A stretch of DNA of 28,196 nt from Parastagonospora avenae f. sp. tritici 18332-5 (GCA_022559985.1 JAFJTR010000160.1:1-28196); one strand, 5' to 3'. Numbered from the stretch's first letter, positions 9,614 to 20,255 are shown. Translations and numbers: made by a program. Notes: a model not told the origin generated them from the letters alone.

Positions 9614-10404
9614 TCACAGCTCATTCCTTCTCCGTAGACGCTCTTGCACCATGCCCGCCAACGGGCCCGACATCTTGAACTTGGGCTGCCCAAACTTGAC
9701 AATGTTCTCCTTGGGCTGCTCGTCATCCTCAGCTGCAGCACCGTTTCTGCATGTTCGTATCAGGGCGGAATCGAGGGCGAGGCGTCGTGTGCATTTACCG
9801 GTGGAAGGCGATCTTGGCTGTCAAGCAAGTGATCTTGTCGCCGTCTTCGGTGTAGACGTCGGCGAGGACCGTGTATGTGCCCTGGGTATTGTTAGCTTTC
9901 TTCTATTTCCTGCTTCGCACGTGATGAAACATACAGGAGGAATCTGCTGGGGCAGGTCGACGTCCTTGCTAAGCGTCATCTCGCCCTTGTCCAGCGGGCA
10001 CTCGAGATCCGCCTTGCCAATCGTGTCGCAACCATCGGCCTCTTGGTTGATCAGGGTGATAAGGCCGTACTTGACTTGCAGGTGCATCTTGAAGCCCTTC
10101 TCGACTTTGTCCTTGAAGTTGCCCGTGGCCTTAATGGTGAGCTTCTGGCCGCTGTGACATGTTAGCTCTGTGACCGAGGTTGTAGGCGATGATTCGAGAC
10201 GCACGGCTTGGGTGGGTTCGGGTCGATGTCCGCCTTCTCAATCTTCAGGATGTCGTCCGCTGGGTCGCCGCAAAAGTAGAGCGGGTTGTCGCCAGGCACC
10301 TTATATTCTTCCTTGATGGCGACCTGGTCACCGCCCATCCATGATGGCGTCGCCGATACCGACACGGCGCTCAGCGCAGCGAGAACTACAGTTGTGAGCT
10401 GCAT
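9614..10404 (-). CDS. npc2: NPC2-like phosphatidylglycerol/phosphatidylinositol (sterol) transfer protein, ML domain
   Basis: The exons are 10404-10205, 10151-9935, 9881-9799 and, if the last intron is used, 9746-9614 (210 aa). If not, the third exon ends at TAA 9797-9795 and gives 167 aa. The protein starts with a signal peptide (MQLTTVVLAALSAVSVSA) and has an ML lipid-binding fold. Its motifs are YFCGDPADDILKI, GQKLTIKATGNF, KYGLITLINQ, GCDTIGKADLECPL and TYTVLADVYTEDGDKITCL, with the expected cysteines. The family carries sterols or phospholipids in the vacuole lumen or secretory path. The usual fungal protein ends near IAFHR. The optional fourth exon has a good donor (GTAAAT), a CTGAT branch-like site and a CAG acceptor, is open for 43 codons with coding-like codon use, and ends RRRNEL. 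The domain call is secure; the 3' end is not. Confidence 0.88.
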
Positions 10405-11096
10405 AATGATGTGATAAGTCGCTGCTGTGCGCGACTATTGGGTGTGAGGGAGGTTGTTGTGGTGAGTTTGCCGCTCAGATAGCTATAGGATGAGGCTGGG
10501 GCTGGGCCACGGACGTCATGTCATGCGCACGGGATCGCGCTAGCTGCACATGGAAACGTGCCGTCTGAACTCAGCTTGCAGCCACGGCTGCAAAGACCAG
10601 AGCATTGTGGAAGAGAAATGTAGTAATCTAGGGATGTTTTCGCATCCCACTGAAATAGAGCAATTAGCAGTTTGCGTAGGAAAGTGTAGGTTTGGTCATT
10701 GGTGTGATTTACAAGGATGCAGGGCCGTCGCGGCCCCGACTAGCATCTGGATCTGAAGTGACGCCGGACGCTTCCCCACAGTATCGCTCCACCACATACT
10801 TCAACCGCTACAGTAATGGTTCGCCCGCGCAACTTCACTGAAAAATGACCCGCATCGGGTTAATCAACATCGTTCGACACCAATCTCTTTTTGCTTGTAT
10901 GCGAGATGCACGCTCAGCCCTAGCATAGCCCCACTGTCAGCATGGCAGCCAGTATAAGCGGGTAATAAGGCGTCAGTTACAGCTGAGCTGCGAAAGAGGA
11001 TTCCTTCTTTAACACTCACACGTTCTCTTAGCTACGAACTGAGCATCGCTCCCATCCCTCAGTCTAATATCACTTGTCAAGCCTTCTTGCGACGAC
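10405..11096. other. Intergenic region upstream of npc2
   Basis: No gene is recognised in this stretch. It holds the minus-strand promoter of npc2 near 10405-10520. The rest has no coding-like frame beyond 68 codons. I see no RNA gene or repeat. Confidence 0.5.
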
Positions 11097-11788
11097 ATGG
11101 CTCCCAGCTCTTACATATCGACGTCTGTTAACATAACTTTTCCGCGTCGCAACAGTGTTTACAAATACCAGAAAGAGAATACTGCCGAGATTAGTGATCG
11201 TAGCCGTGGGAGGAGTTCATCTTCGTCAAAATACGAGAAGTTAGGGAACTGGCTCCCTTTTAGGCCTGGTAGCCTTGTTCACAAACCCAATGAGCAAGGC
11301 AGCACCAGGTCCCAACCTGAGGACCCCCAAAAAACAGAGATGCACCATCGAACAAAAGTCCAGAAAATCTTCCAAGGACATATTCGAAGATTGCTGTCAG
11401 CTCAAACTCTTCGAATTGTTGGAAACGTTGAAAGAGCCAATCTTGCATAAAAGACGGTATCCAGCCTCGTGGACTGTGACCGTATGGGGTGATAGCCACA
11501 CACTTGTTGCCAATGTTGGGCACCGATGCCGATACAAGAATTTGCAGCATACAAACTGCTCTTTGTGCGCACGGCTTGCCGCCTCTCGAATTAGCTCAAA
11601 GACTATATTCCGGCCAGCCGAAGGGAAAGTGTTCGTGTCACAAGATCTTGGCGATATGATGTTTGCGGTAGAGCTTCTCCCTCATATAGCGGCCGGACTC
11701 ATGCCCATGGCCCCTTCCGCGCGCATATCTGCTCTCTGTCTGATGCTAGTATCTGATCAGACAAGAAGGAAACATCGCAAACACCTAA
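11097..11788 (+). other. Unassigned open frames upstream of the HET relic
   Basis: Two overlapping plus-strand frames (11097-11450 and 11275-11793) precede the HET relic in different phases. The second contains HTNCSLCARLAAS, which hints at a HET-protein Cys motif, but I cannot align either frame to a known domain. They may be the decayed N-terminal half of the same gene; the HET domain core itself is not visible. Confidence 0.25.
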
Positions 11789-12556
11789 TCTAACGACATT
11801 CACAACGAAAATGCGGACCAAACCTATGGGAGATACCTTACGAACGTCCAGGAGTACACCAGCAGAGATCTGCGATTCGACGAAGATTCACTCAATGCTT
11901 TCCACAGCGTCTTGACGCAGTTTTCCAAAGACAGACAAGCTCTGGATCACGTTTGGGGATTGGCTTATCCAAGAAGGAGCAAATGTATTGAAGGGTTTGT
12001 CCAATCACTAGCTTGGTCCCACTACTTTGGCTTCCAAAGACCAGGTCGATAACCAAGGTGGCGGCCTCAATTCCCTTCTTGGACGTGGGCGGGGTGGGAA
12101 GGAAAAGTCGAGTATACTTCTGAGGCGTCTACCTACGTCGAAGTTCGAGATCTGCAGTTTCGCAACACCTCCGGCAAGTTAATCGACTTTGAAGCTGTGC
12201 AGACAGAGAAGATACGGCCTGCGATTCACACGACGAAAATAGTTCGAATTTCACACGATGCGTTTCATCCTATGTTCAACTCGATGTTCCCGTGGATCCT
12301 TGAACAAACAAAAGCGAGACTATCATGGTCGTACGACTCTCAGTCTAATGCAGAACTTCTTCGTAGTTTCCAGGACAAGAACAGCTGGCAGTTCACGTTT
12401 CTAGGTGGCAGTATAATAGAGTTCTTTGTGATGATCTTGAAGTCGTGCCCGGAGAGAAAAACTTGGCAGAGGGCTGGCATGTTTATTTTCAGCATGGACG
12501 TCGATAGGTTCAAGAGACGACTCAGAGGGGTCTCTTATACATTCGACGTAGAATAG
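11789..12556 (+). pseudogene. HET (heterokaryon incompatibility) protein, C-terminal relic
   Basis: One plus-strand frame is open from after the TAA at 11786 to the TAG ending at 12556, broken only by TAA at 12050-12052. Before the stop it reads YTSRDLRFDEDSLNAF and then VWGLAYP...FVQSLAW. After the stop it reads FPSWTWAGWEGKVEY. That order (Y-S-R-L-D-LNAF, then WGLP, then PSWSWAGW) is the standard C-terminal architecture of fungal HET proteins, which trigger cell death on non-self fusion. The catalytic-like N-terminal HET domain is missing or unrecognisable, and there is no start codon at the upstream boundary. It is therefore most likely a non-functional remnant. An intact HET gene lies 2.6 kb further right on the other strand. 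Confidence 0.7.
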
Positions 12557-12641
12557 CAGGTATTTGAAGCATCGTATTAAAATGACAGATGTTTTCTTAT
12601 TTTGACTTTTGATTCAGCAACATTCCTGGTCACCGTGACCC

Positions 12642-14515
12642 TTAAGTTATCCGGGATGTAGCTCTCAGCAACTTCTCTGCACCCTCCATGAACGTCTCCC
12701 CGCAGCCCCTCCGAGTCACTTGATACGGCGTCAGGCCTGCCTCATTCTCCAGGTTCACGTCAGCGCCATGCGCCAACAGATAGGGCAAGCAGCATTTAAC
12801 CTGCCACCAATTGAATCCCTTCGCACACTCATGCAGTGTAGTATTCAGCCCGGGCTGCCTGATATCAATCTCATAGCAAAGACCCGACACGTTCATATTC
12901 GCATAAGCCTCCTCGCCTGTTCTGCTTCTTCAATTGATGTCCACTTGAAGCTTCTCTACCAGCAGGCACACAACGTCCATTTCGGGAAGTTGCCTCTTGA
13001 TGGCGATAATCAGCAATGGGTCTCCTGATGTAGAAGACGTACTGGTTCCTGACCGGAGTTGGATTCCGTGCCTGGAGTCGATGAGAGTGTCTAGCAGTTT
13101 TGCGAAGCCGTGTTTGGCGAGCAGTCTTACGATGCCGTACACGTCCGAGTCTAAGAGAGGCAGAGAGGATCCGTCATCACGTAGGATATGTTCAAGTACA
13201 CCGTACTGTCTTCTCCGCAAGAGCATTTCAAGTAGATTGAGATACACATGATCGCTAGGTTGATCACGTTCTTTCCTGAATCGTTGCTCAATCTCGGACC
13301 TGCTGCTTCGAATGCACTTCTTGGTGTTGTGATTGCATATTGCTTGGTGGGCCTGGAGACCGATAAAACAAGGCTCCGTGTATTCCAAACCCTTGATCTC
13401 GCAGTGCTTGGTGCATTTTGCAATCTGATCTTGGGCAGCCTGTGTTTTTTCGCCTCGATCTTTGAGGGCTCTTGTGATAGCATCAAGGATTTCTTCAAGA
13501 CGGGCCGTATGCTGAACGGCTCCAATACTAAATGGGTCTTCAGGCCATGGTCCTCCAGCTAGCCGATCTAGCGCACGCTGTAGCTCTCCACTGGGCTGAA
13601 TCCAAGGTCGATCATCATCTTGCTTTCAAACGCCACCAAGTGCGTGGGTCCCCCAGTCGGACGGTAGGTCAACAAGGCCGAGCAAGTACCAGTCCTGTGG
13701 CTGGAGCTCGCGGTAGTCCGCTCGTGATGTCTGCTCTTCTTCGAGTTCAAGGCGTGCGTCAAGCGACGTCAGTCCATTGACGTCCATGGAAGTGGGGTCA
13801 GAGCCTGCAGCTATCATGTCAGAGACAGTCTCAGGGCGACCAGAACGGCGGGCGTAGTGCAATGGTGTTCTCGCAGAATCATCCTTCGCATTGACTTGGT
13901 TGCTCTTGGGGATTTCCGTGTTGGGTTGTAAGTACATCAGTCAGCATGCCAATGATATTACTCTGTCGAGCACGTGCAGCTAGATATAGAGCATCCATGC
14001 CGTCGCCAGTCGTGCGTGTTGGATCCGCGCCAGCTGCGAGCAGCTCCCTCACCAGATATTGAGACATCATGGATGCAATATGAAGTGCTGTTATACCATC
14101 CCGGTCAGGTGCATCAATGTTGTTGGTGTGTTCAAGAAACCATTTCGCCGCTGGTCTGGGTCTCTGATCGTCCAAAATAAGTTCGTCATCCATCCATGGC
14201 GCACCGAAAAATGTGTGCAGTCGTAGACGCCCAGCTGAGTTGGGTGAGTTTGGATCCATAACGGTGTAAGATTCAAAGGGTTCTTGATGATGTTGATGAT
14301 TGATTGTGTTCTAGTCTGATCTATGAACAGGTAGCTTTTATCCCCCGCCCTTGTGCGACCAGCTGCGCGGTCCTTTCCATGCAGTTCCATTCCAGCCGAG
14401 CCTGTGTTACGGCCAGCCTTGCTCATATCTAACAACCGGATTTGACAAGCTGCTCAAACTCATCGACATCCCCCCTCAAAGCAGCTTCGTGAAACAGTCC
14501 ACCACTAGTTGACAT
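12642..14515 (-). pseudogene. Ankyrin-repeat protein pseudogene
   Basis: A start at 14515 reads MSTSGGLFHEAALRGDVDEF, a typical ankyrin N-cap. After a probable intron (about 14434-14310), the frame at 14259 carries ankyrin units such as DRDGITALHIASMMSQYLV. Near 13940 the frame changes and continues as VNAKDDSARTPLHYARRSG and an LELEEEQ segment. It then runs to the stop at 12642 with a last unit LLAHGADVNLENEAGLTPY. This third frame is broken by TGA at 13626-13628 and TGA at 12930-12932, both explicable by CGA-to-TGA change. The NAKD...TPLHYA continuity argues for a frameshift rather than an intron near 13940. Long ankyrin proteins of this sort are common partners in fungal incompatibility gene sets. 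Because of three lesions, a full product is unlikely. Confidence 0.7.
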
Positions 14516-14719
14516 ATTCTACGAATAATCACGAGAGCCCAGACACATTTGTACACTGCCTATAGGAGAACATCTCCCTTCTAAAGCACCCCTCTTCCCT
14601 GATGTTGCGGAAGATGCGTCGAGCTCATGTCAAAGCTTCGCCCAATACGACAAAATCGATGAGGTAAGATCAGGTTAGGCGCGAGACAAATGCGGGTAAA
14701 TATCAGCATTCTAGGCAAC

Positions 14720-14913
14720 TATTGATACGGCAAAGGCGAGGTTGAATCAAGTAACGGTCGTTGCAACGAGTTAAGGTAGATGATTTTCGATTGATTAGAG
14801 GAGGTGGGCTGCAGCTCGCGTACGAACTGAATCCCACCCCACGGCACGGGCCACACACGTGGTCACATGCTCGCCACGTACGTACGATGGCTCGAAACTA
14901 AGAGCAACCAACA
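14720..14913 (-). mobile_element. Solo LTR, copy 2 (194 bp), inverted relative to copy 1
   Basis: Read on the minus strand it starts TGTTGGTTGCTC at 14913 and ends TATCAATA at 14720. It is flanked on both sides by GCAAC (14715-14719 and 14914-14918), a perfect 5-bp target-site duplication, which proves insertion of a complete LTR unit. Differences from copy 1 include many C/T and G/A changes plus a few indels. It lies in the spacer between the ankyrin pseudogene start and the HET gene stop. Confidence 0.92.
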
Positions 14914-15201
14914 GCAACGGTCAAGCAGAAATGTATCGCGCCCTCCTGAAGCCATTTCTGCGAAAACGAAGGATTATAAAGCTATCGCTTAGATCAGCGA
15001 AGGTATTTGTGATCGTGGGTTCTATCGGGTCACGTCGTATTATTCTTACTCCCACAAAAGAACTAAGTCGTTTTTCAGATCTCGTGGCTGTGTAATGGAC
15101 CACCAAAGCACTCACAGTGCAATTTATCTCTACCCCGTGGATTATCGATGATTGGACTACAGTCTAGTGCGCAGCCACTTGAGTTCCTGGGTGTATGATC
15201 C

Positions 15202-17745
15202 TTAAATAATTTGGAATGCTCTTGTTTCCCATCTTTCGTCGTGCATGAGCTCTGGCGGACTTAGAACGACTATAGTTCCAATCCTCTTGTAGACAACTTG
15301 AGCGCTGTCGTGATCAGACACTGTTTGCATCAGTAACCCAGCCCATCTCACCAGACCAGGGTCTCTTTCGCTGGGCTCCGAGTATACTAGCAAAATATCA
15401 GCGCGAACATTCACTGCATCGATCTGATGGTCGAGCCTCCATTGACTGTTGCTTGGGGATATGCAAGTATCTCTCACGCACGGACCGCGGATGCTCAATC
15501 GCGTCTCCCCCATTGAATCAGGTTGATTTTGTATTGAGCAGAAGGTCTTGTCCAAGAGAGTCGAGGAAACGGTATGTCCAACGGTTGTCTCAATGTGTAT
15601 TTGGCTTGTTATCGTTCCGGAATCGTCGTCTCCATGTGCAGCCTTGAATGTCGTGAGAAGCGACTCAACTTGACCACAAGCGGATACCCACGACCATGAA
15701 GGAGCGAGAGCTGGCTCGGGGTGTAGAGGTCCAGAGGCGACAGGTGCCCATAAGAGATCGAACGGTAGGTTTGTTTCCCATAGTCCCTCCACGTTGATCA
15801 TTCCTGTCTTTCCTCCGATCAACTCAATGAGTCCTGCAAGTGCCCTAAGCCTGTCACTGCGGTATGTGGTGTTGCGTCCAGAATAAGCATAGACGAGTTC
15901 GTACCAGCGGCGGTGGCATTCGAGCTTCTCAGCTTGGGATAGATCGTCAGGCAAGGTCTGCAGCATTTCTAATGCGCCACGTAGTCCGCTTCTTGCTGAA
16001 TATGCAAGCAGAAGGTTCCTTTCGTGCTGTCTCGCTGTGTACTCAGGATTGGGAATTCGACTAGTACGGCGTATGATTGTGTTTCTTGAACGTCCTGGAT
16101 AGCGGACGCTTTCCTTAGTCTCCAGATCTATGTACTCGGGATAATTTGCTTTAAGTACTTGAAGCTCTTCACCTGAATACAATCGGCCGTCCAGCCGAAC
16201 GTACTCACTTTTCGTGTATGGAATACCATCTCGATGCCACTCAGAAGCAGACATATTACCACATTCAAAAGCGATCACATTCTTGCAGAAATGAATTACG
16301 CGCCGCGATAAAAGGCGCTCCTGGAAGGTCCAAGCTCTTTGATTGAGTGCCGCAGTTTCTACTTCTTCCGCGAAGAAGTCTTCGATGCGTAGGCTTTGCT
16401 CGTGGAGACGTGGAGCTATATAGTCGTACGAGTTCTCAGAACCCAAGAGTTCAAGATTTGTAAAGTATACAGGTAACCGAGTACGAAAGCAGCCTCCATC
16501 CGGACTAGCCGAAACTGTCGCCGCTATGGTACATGCCGCAGTCGAGTATATCTCACTCATTTCGAGGATCTCGGAACGTGTGTCGTTCAGAGAATCTTGC
16601 ATTATGCATAGAGAGTCAATCCAGATGTAGCTATAGTTCAATGCCTTTGTGAACGAGACAGCGTCTCTGAAGTTCTGAGGCATGACATAGCTATAGAATG
16701 GCGTTGATAAATCGTGTTGTGTTGCACTTGTCAGTCGAAGAGGTACTCCATCTGGCCCCCAGCAGTGGCTTAAAGCGACGTATGTAAAATCGACATCAGG
16801 ATGGGATGCAGTGTCGATTAGTTGAACCTTGTCAGCTATTAGAAGCTTCAGCAGCCGCCTTGGACGATAAGTTGCAGTTTTTTGGCATTCTGGGTGGCCT
16901 TTGACACAGGTGTCGATCCACATCCGGGCGAGGTGAGCTACTTCCTTCGTGCCTGTATTGGGCGATCCTTCATAGCTGTAGCTCTTGTTTGAGCGAGATA
17001 AATCTGACGCACAATTAGTCTGGTGTTCCAAGTGCCATAGTGTTGTGTTACCCCTGAAGACAGAAAACGCTGGCGATGAGAAACCAGGCATGGTCAGTTG
17101 TAGCTGTGTGGCTCCTTTGGAACCAACCGCCTCGAAAATGTTCAAAACTGGCTGACGCGACTCAGCATCGTTGCATGCAGTGACCATGGATCCGTAACCA
17201 TGGTTGTAGTAACGATGAATGGGCAGAAGCAGCCCAGCTTCCGAGTTAATGCACTGATTTGCCTGCAGGGTGGAATACAGAAGGCGGCAGAGCTGGCATG
17301 GCGTAATGCTCGACCTGGCAATTGCACTTTCGAGCGGAGTTTTGTCGAAGACATACGTCTCGTGAGCCGACACAATCATCCCCCAAGATCCCCATAAAAG
17401 CCTCGAATTCCGAAGCATACTGGAGCACCTTGAACATAGCTCTGCAGATATCGATGCGTGTAATGTTGGCGACCTAATTGCGAACCAGTCATAGTTGGAA
17501 GCACCTCGAGAGCCGTCATCTTCCGAGCGTGCCTCGAACTCAACGTGTTGATCACACAGTCCTTTGGTGGTATACGCGAGAGCATAAATTGTGCATGCCC
17601 ATACGGCTACAGCGACAAGAAAAGCTCCTTGCAATGTTGTGCTCGACAAAGTCCAGAAAGAAAGTGTGTTGAGGAGCGCCAGGGCCAAGATCCAGATAGG
17701 AAGGCAGATGACGTGGTAGACGAGCTCATGCAGTGTCGTGATCAT
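15202..17745 (-). CDS. HET-domain protein with N-terminal membrane segments
   Basis: This single exon of 847 aa looks intact. Two hydrophobic stretches near residues 9-32 and 40-60 suggest membrane anchoring, an unusual addition for this family. Cys pairs follow (ELCSRC at ~104, TPCQLC at ~150). The HET domain starts around residue 321 with YVALSHCWGPDG, continues with YIWIDSLCIMQDSLND (~373-388) and SEIYSTAACTIAA (~397-409), and ends at RAWTFQERLLSRRVIHF (~470-486). The C-terminal module includes APSWSWVSACG, matching the family's PSWSW block. HET proteins execute vegetative incompatibility and regulated cell death; the domain is TIR-like in fold (established knowledge). Its trigger and partner are unknown. 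It sits downstream of the ankyrin relic on the same strand, separated by the solo LTR. Confidence 0.88.
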   Translation of the reverse strand: MITTLHELVYHVICLPIWILALALLNTLSFWTLSSTTLQGAFLVAVAVWACTIYALAYTTKGLCDQHVEFEARSEDDGSRGASNYDWFAIRSPTLHASISAELCSRCSSMLRNSRLLWGSWGMIVSAHETYVFDKTPLESAIARSSITPCQLCRLLYSTLQANQCINSEAGLLLPIHRYYNHGYGSMVTACNDAESRQPVLNIFEAVGSKGATQLQLTMPGFSSPAFSVFRGNTTLWHLEHQTNCASDLSRSNKSYSYEGSPNTGTKEVAHLARMWIDTCVKGHPECQKTATYRPRRLLKLLIADKVQLIDTASHPDVDFTYVALSHCWGPDGVPLRLTSATQHDLSTPFYSYVMPQNFRDAVSFTKALNYSYIWIDSLCIMQDSLNDTRSEILEMSEIYSTAACTIAATVSASPDGGCFRTRLPVYFTNLELLGSENSYDYIAPRLHEQSLRIEDFFAEEVETAALNQRAWTFQERLLSRRVIHFCKNVIAFECGNMSASEWHRDGIPYTKSEYVRLDGRLYSGEELQVLKANYPEYIDLETKESVRYPGRSRNTIIRRTSRIPNPEYTARQHERNLLLAYSARSGLRGALEMLQTLPDDLSQAEKLECHRRWYELVYAYSGRNTTYRSDRLRALAGLIELIGGKTGMINVEGLWETNLPFDLLWAPVASGPLHPEPALAPSWSWVSACGQVESLLTTFKAAHGDDDSGTITSQIHIETTVGHTVSSTLLDKTFCSIQNQPDSMGETRLSIRGPCVRDTCISPSNSQWRLDHQIDAVNVRADILLVYSEPSERDPGLVRWAGLLMQTVSDHDSAQVVYKRIGTIVVLSPPELMHDERWETRAFQII

Positions 17746-18640
17746 GGCGCCGATCAGTCGATATTCTCATCTTCGAAGCATCGAATGGTGCGCGAAATCC
17801 AAGGACGCCTTCGAACGCAAGGGGTTTATGTATTGGTTCGTAATGTCTTGAGACCGGCAACCGCGTAAGAATCTGCTTCGCCTTCTAAGTGCGTTGTCTG
17901 ACATCAGCTTGCTGCAGGTGGAACATCCAACAGTTGCCTGCTGCGATCCAGCGATTAGGCGCCTGGCCCCCACCACCCTTTATCGTTTTGAAACGACCCC
18001 CAGGGCTAATGAACCAAACAACGTTTGTTTCTTCAGCCTTAGATCTCAGATACAATGCAACCGGTGAGACGATATGATCCTAGTGCAATCGTGGCCGCCA
18101 AGTGAAAATGAAGCCAGCGTTCGCCAAATATGGCGAACAGCCACATCAGCCTTATGCGGCTCTGCGTTCCAGGTACCAAGTCAGATGAGACGGACTGTGG
18201 TAACGCATGAAGCCTAAACTCCCTCACGTAGCGTAAAAGGATACATCCTAACAAGGAATCAATCGATTTTCGAAAGAATTCGATTCACAAGTGTCAAGCG
18301 TAGAGGCTGAGGAGAATCATGATGTATTAGGCTATGGGAGATAGAGCCTATATACGCAAAAGAGAGAGGGTGAAGGAGCTAGGCCGAGACAGGCCTAGGT
18401 GAAAACGGAACCTGGGTCATCACTCATGCGCCAAGGGATAAGCCCTATGGCCGACAACAAGCAATGTCACAACACACCAAATTCCTGAAGACATGCTATC
18501 GTTCGGGCGTTTGTTGGGACAGTGCTGTGGTATTTCGCGGAGATGTACGACTAACGATCATCAACCCAGACTACTACAAGAAACCAGGCATGTCTTTGTA
18601 CCTGCGAGCTGGATTCATGTAATGTTCACCCTTGAACTCC
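17746..18640. other. Intergenic region with small hairpins
   Basis: No gene is supported here. Inverted repeats include GTTCGCCA/TGGCGAAC around AATA (18119-18138) and CTAGGCC/GGCCTAG (about 18380-18400). A TAGGCT...AGCCTA pair lies near 18329. The stretch 18260-18480 could be an old LTR fragment, but no matching copy or target duplication is visible. Confidence 0.4.
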
Positions 18641-20255
18641 TCAAACCTTCTCCGTCCCCTCCACAGTCTCCACCCTAGCCGGTGACGACTCCTTGCTCTT
18701 CACGCCACCCAATTTCTCAGGATCATTCGCATGCGCATTCGCAATACCAATCTCCGTCGTCGAGAAGCTATCCGCCACATTACGATACGCCGGCACAAAA
18801 TTGACGCAAATTGGATAACTCCAAGCCGCAATGAAAAAAGCCATCGGCACCGCCATCGCAATTGCCGTCGGCGCATGTCCCGTCACGGGATCGGGCTTCC
18901 CTTGCGAATCCGACGCGACGAATAGAAGTGGAGGCACGACGGCTCCTCCAGCCACACCAGCGACGATGAAGCCCGAGCCTCGCTTGGAGTACTTTCCGAG
19001 GCCGCGCATGCCGAGCGCGACTATGGTGGGGAAGATAATTGACTCGAAGAAGAGCACGATGTAGAGCATGCTCATGCCGGTGTTGCCACGCTCGGTGATG
19101 GATGGGATGATGAAGATGATGCACATGGTCATGAAGACTAAGAAGACCCAGCGTGGCTTGACGAATTTCATCAACGCACTGCCGACGAATCTTCCTAATG
19201 TAAATGTGCCTTGAGCGCCGGCCAGGAAGCGCGCGCCGGTATCTGAGCCAGATGCGACGCCGTTGAAAACTCGGGTCTCTGTGACGTAGTTGATGAACGC
19301 TCCGGCGATGGCGACTTGTGCTCCAGTATAGCAGAATTGCGCGAATGTGGCGTGGAAAAGTCGCCATTGTTTCCGGAAGGGCTTTACGTCGGTTCCAGCG
19401 TGTGTTGTTTCTGCTTGGAAAGCCATGTCCGCATCTACTCATTTATCAGCAAACAAATTTGGGGACAATGATGTGATGCCCACCAGTAATTTCCGGAATC
19501 GGACTGAAGAAGTAGACGACAGCGAGGGCAAAGACGAAGCATGCAATCGCAAGATACACCCATTGCACACTCTCCAGCGATTTCTCATCCGTGCCAGTGT
19601 TCTTGAAGAATACATAAGACCCGAGGACAGGCGCGACTACCGTCCCGATACCGTTGAACGCTTGCGCAATGTTGATGCGGATTTCAGAGTACCTTGGAGG
19701 TCCACAGACAGCTACACATAATTAGCCCACATTCTAAACCACTTGCAATGCGATCAAACTCACCGAGGTAAGGATTCGCCGCCGTCTCGAGCGATCCAAG
19801 TCCATTTCCGACCACAAAAGTCGCCGCACAGAAACCCCCAAAGGAGCGATACACAAGGCACGGCCACGCGAGCAGCGCGCCAACGCCGTACAAACATAAC
19901 CCCCAAATGAAGCACGCTTTGTAGCCCCAATTCCTCAGGACCCAATTTGCATGGCCCAGCGAAGCAAGCGGATACGCGCCAAAGTACGCTGCCTGCAGCC
20001 CCGAAGAACGCGAGCGCGTAATCCCAAGGGTCTCTTGGAAATGCTTGTTGAGCGTGTCGATGAGGCCGTATGAGAAGCCCTCATTAAATGTTAGGTACCG
20101 ATGTTTAGTGTGAAATTGGTAGGTTAGTGTATGCTTACCCAGAGGAAGAATAGAACCGTGACGAGCATGAGCGGATAGATTGATTCGCGCAGCGTGAGTT
20201 CTGCAGCGCGCGTGCGCTTGTCATCGCGCTGGCGCAATCTACCAAGAAACCCCAT
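18641..20255 (-). CDS. MFS sugar transporter, L-fucose permease (FucP)-like
   Basis: Four exons (20255-20139, 20079-19764, 19711-19484, 19434-18641) join in frame to 484 aa. The introns are 59, 52 and 49 nt. Hallmarks of the fucose/glucose-galactose:H+ symporter family are LFFLWGFSYGLIDTLNKHFQ across the first splice junction, NPYL (end of exon 2) and RINIAQAFNGIGTVVAPVLG in exon 3. About twelve hydrophobic segments are visible, with a long central cytoplasmic loop near the third junction. The protein should import a hexose or deoxy-hexose across the plasma membrane with protons; the substrate cannot be told from sequence. The start at 20255 precedes a short charged N-terminus (RLRQRDDKR). 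A cluster of CreA-type sites upstream suggests glucose repression. No lesions were seen. Confidence 0.9.

Noticed and set aside
9537..10157. 206-codon plus-strand open frame
   Set aside because: It lies antisense to the exons and introns of npc2, shows no domain, and the minus strand carries clear ML-domain motifs with consistent splice sites.
13890..13945. A 52-nt intron (GTACTT...GAAG) resolving the frame change in the ankyrin gene
   Set aside because: It would remove the NAKD motif that precedes RTPLHYA in this protein type, and the donor is weak; a frameshift explains the data better.
5142..14913. The inverted 190-bp repeats as terminal repeats of one 9.8-kb transposon
   Set aside because: Each copy has LTR-type TG...CA ends and its own 5-bp target duplication, and ordinary housekeeping genes lie between them, so they are two independent solo LTRs.
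18260..18480. A third solo LTR
   Set aside because: The segment has TA-rich and palindromic features, but no TG...CA boundaries with target duplication and no second copy in the window.
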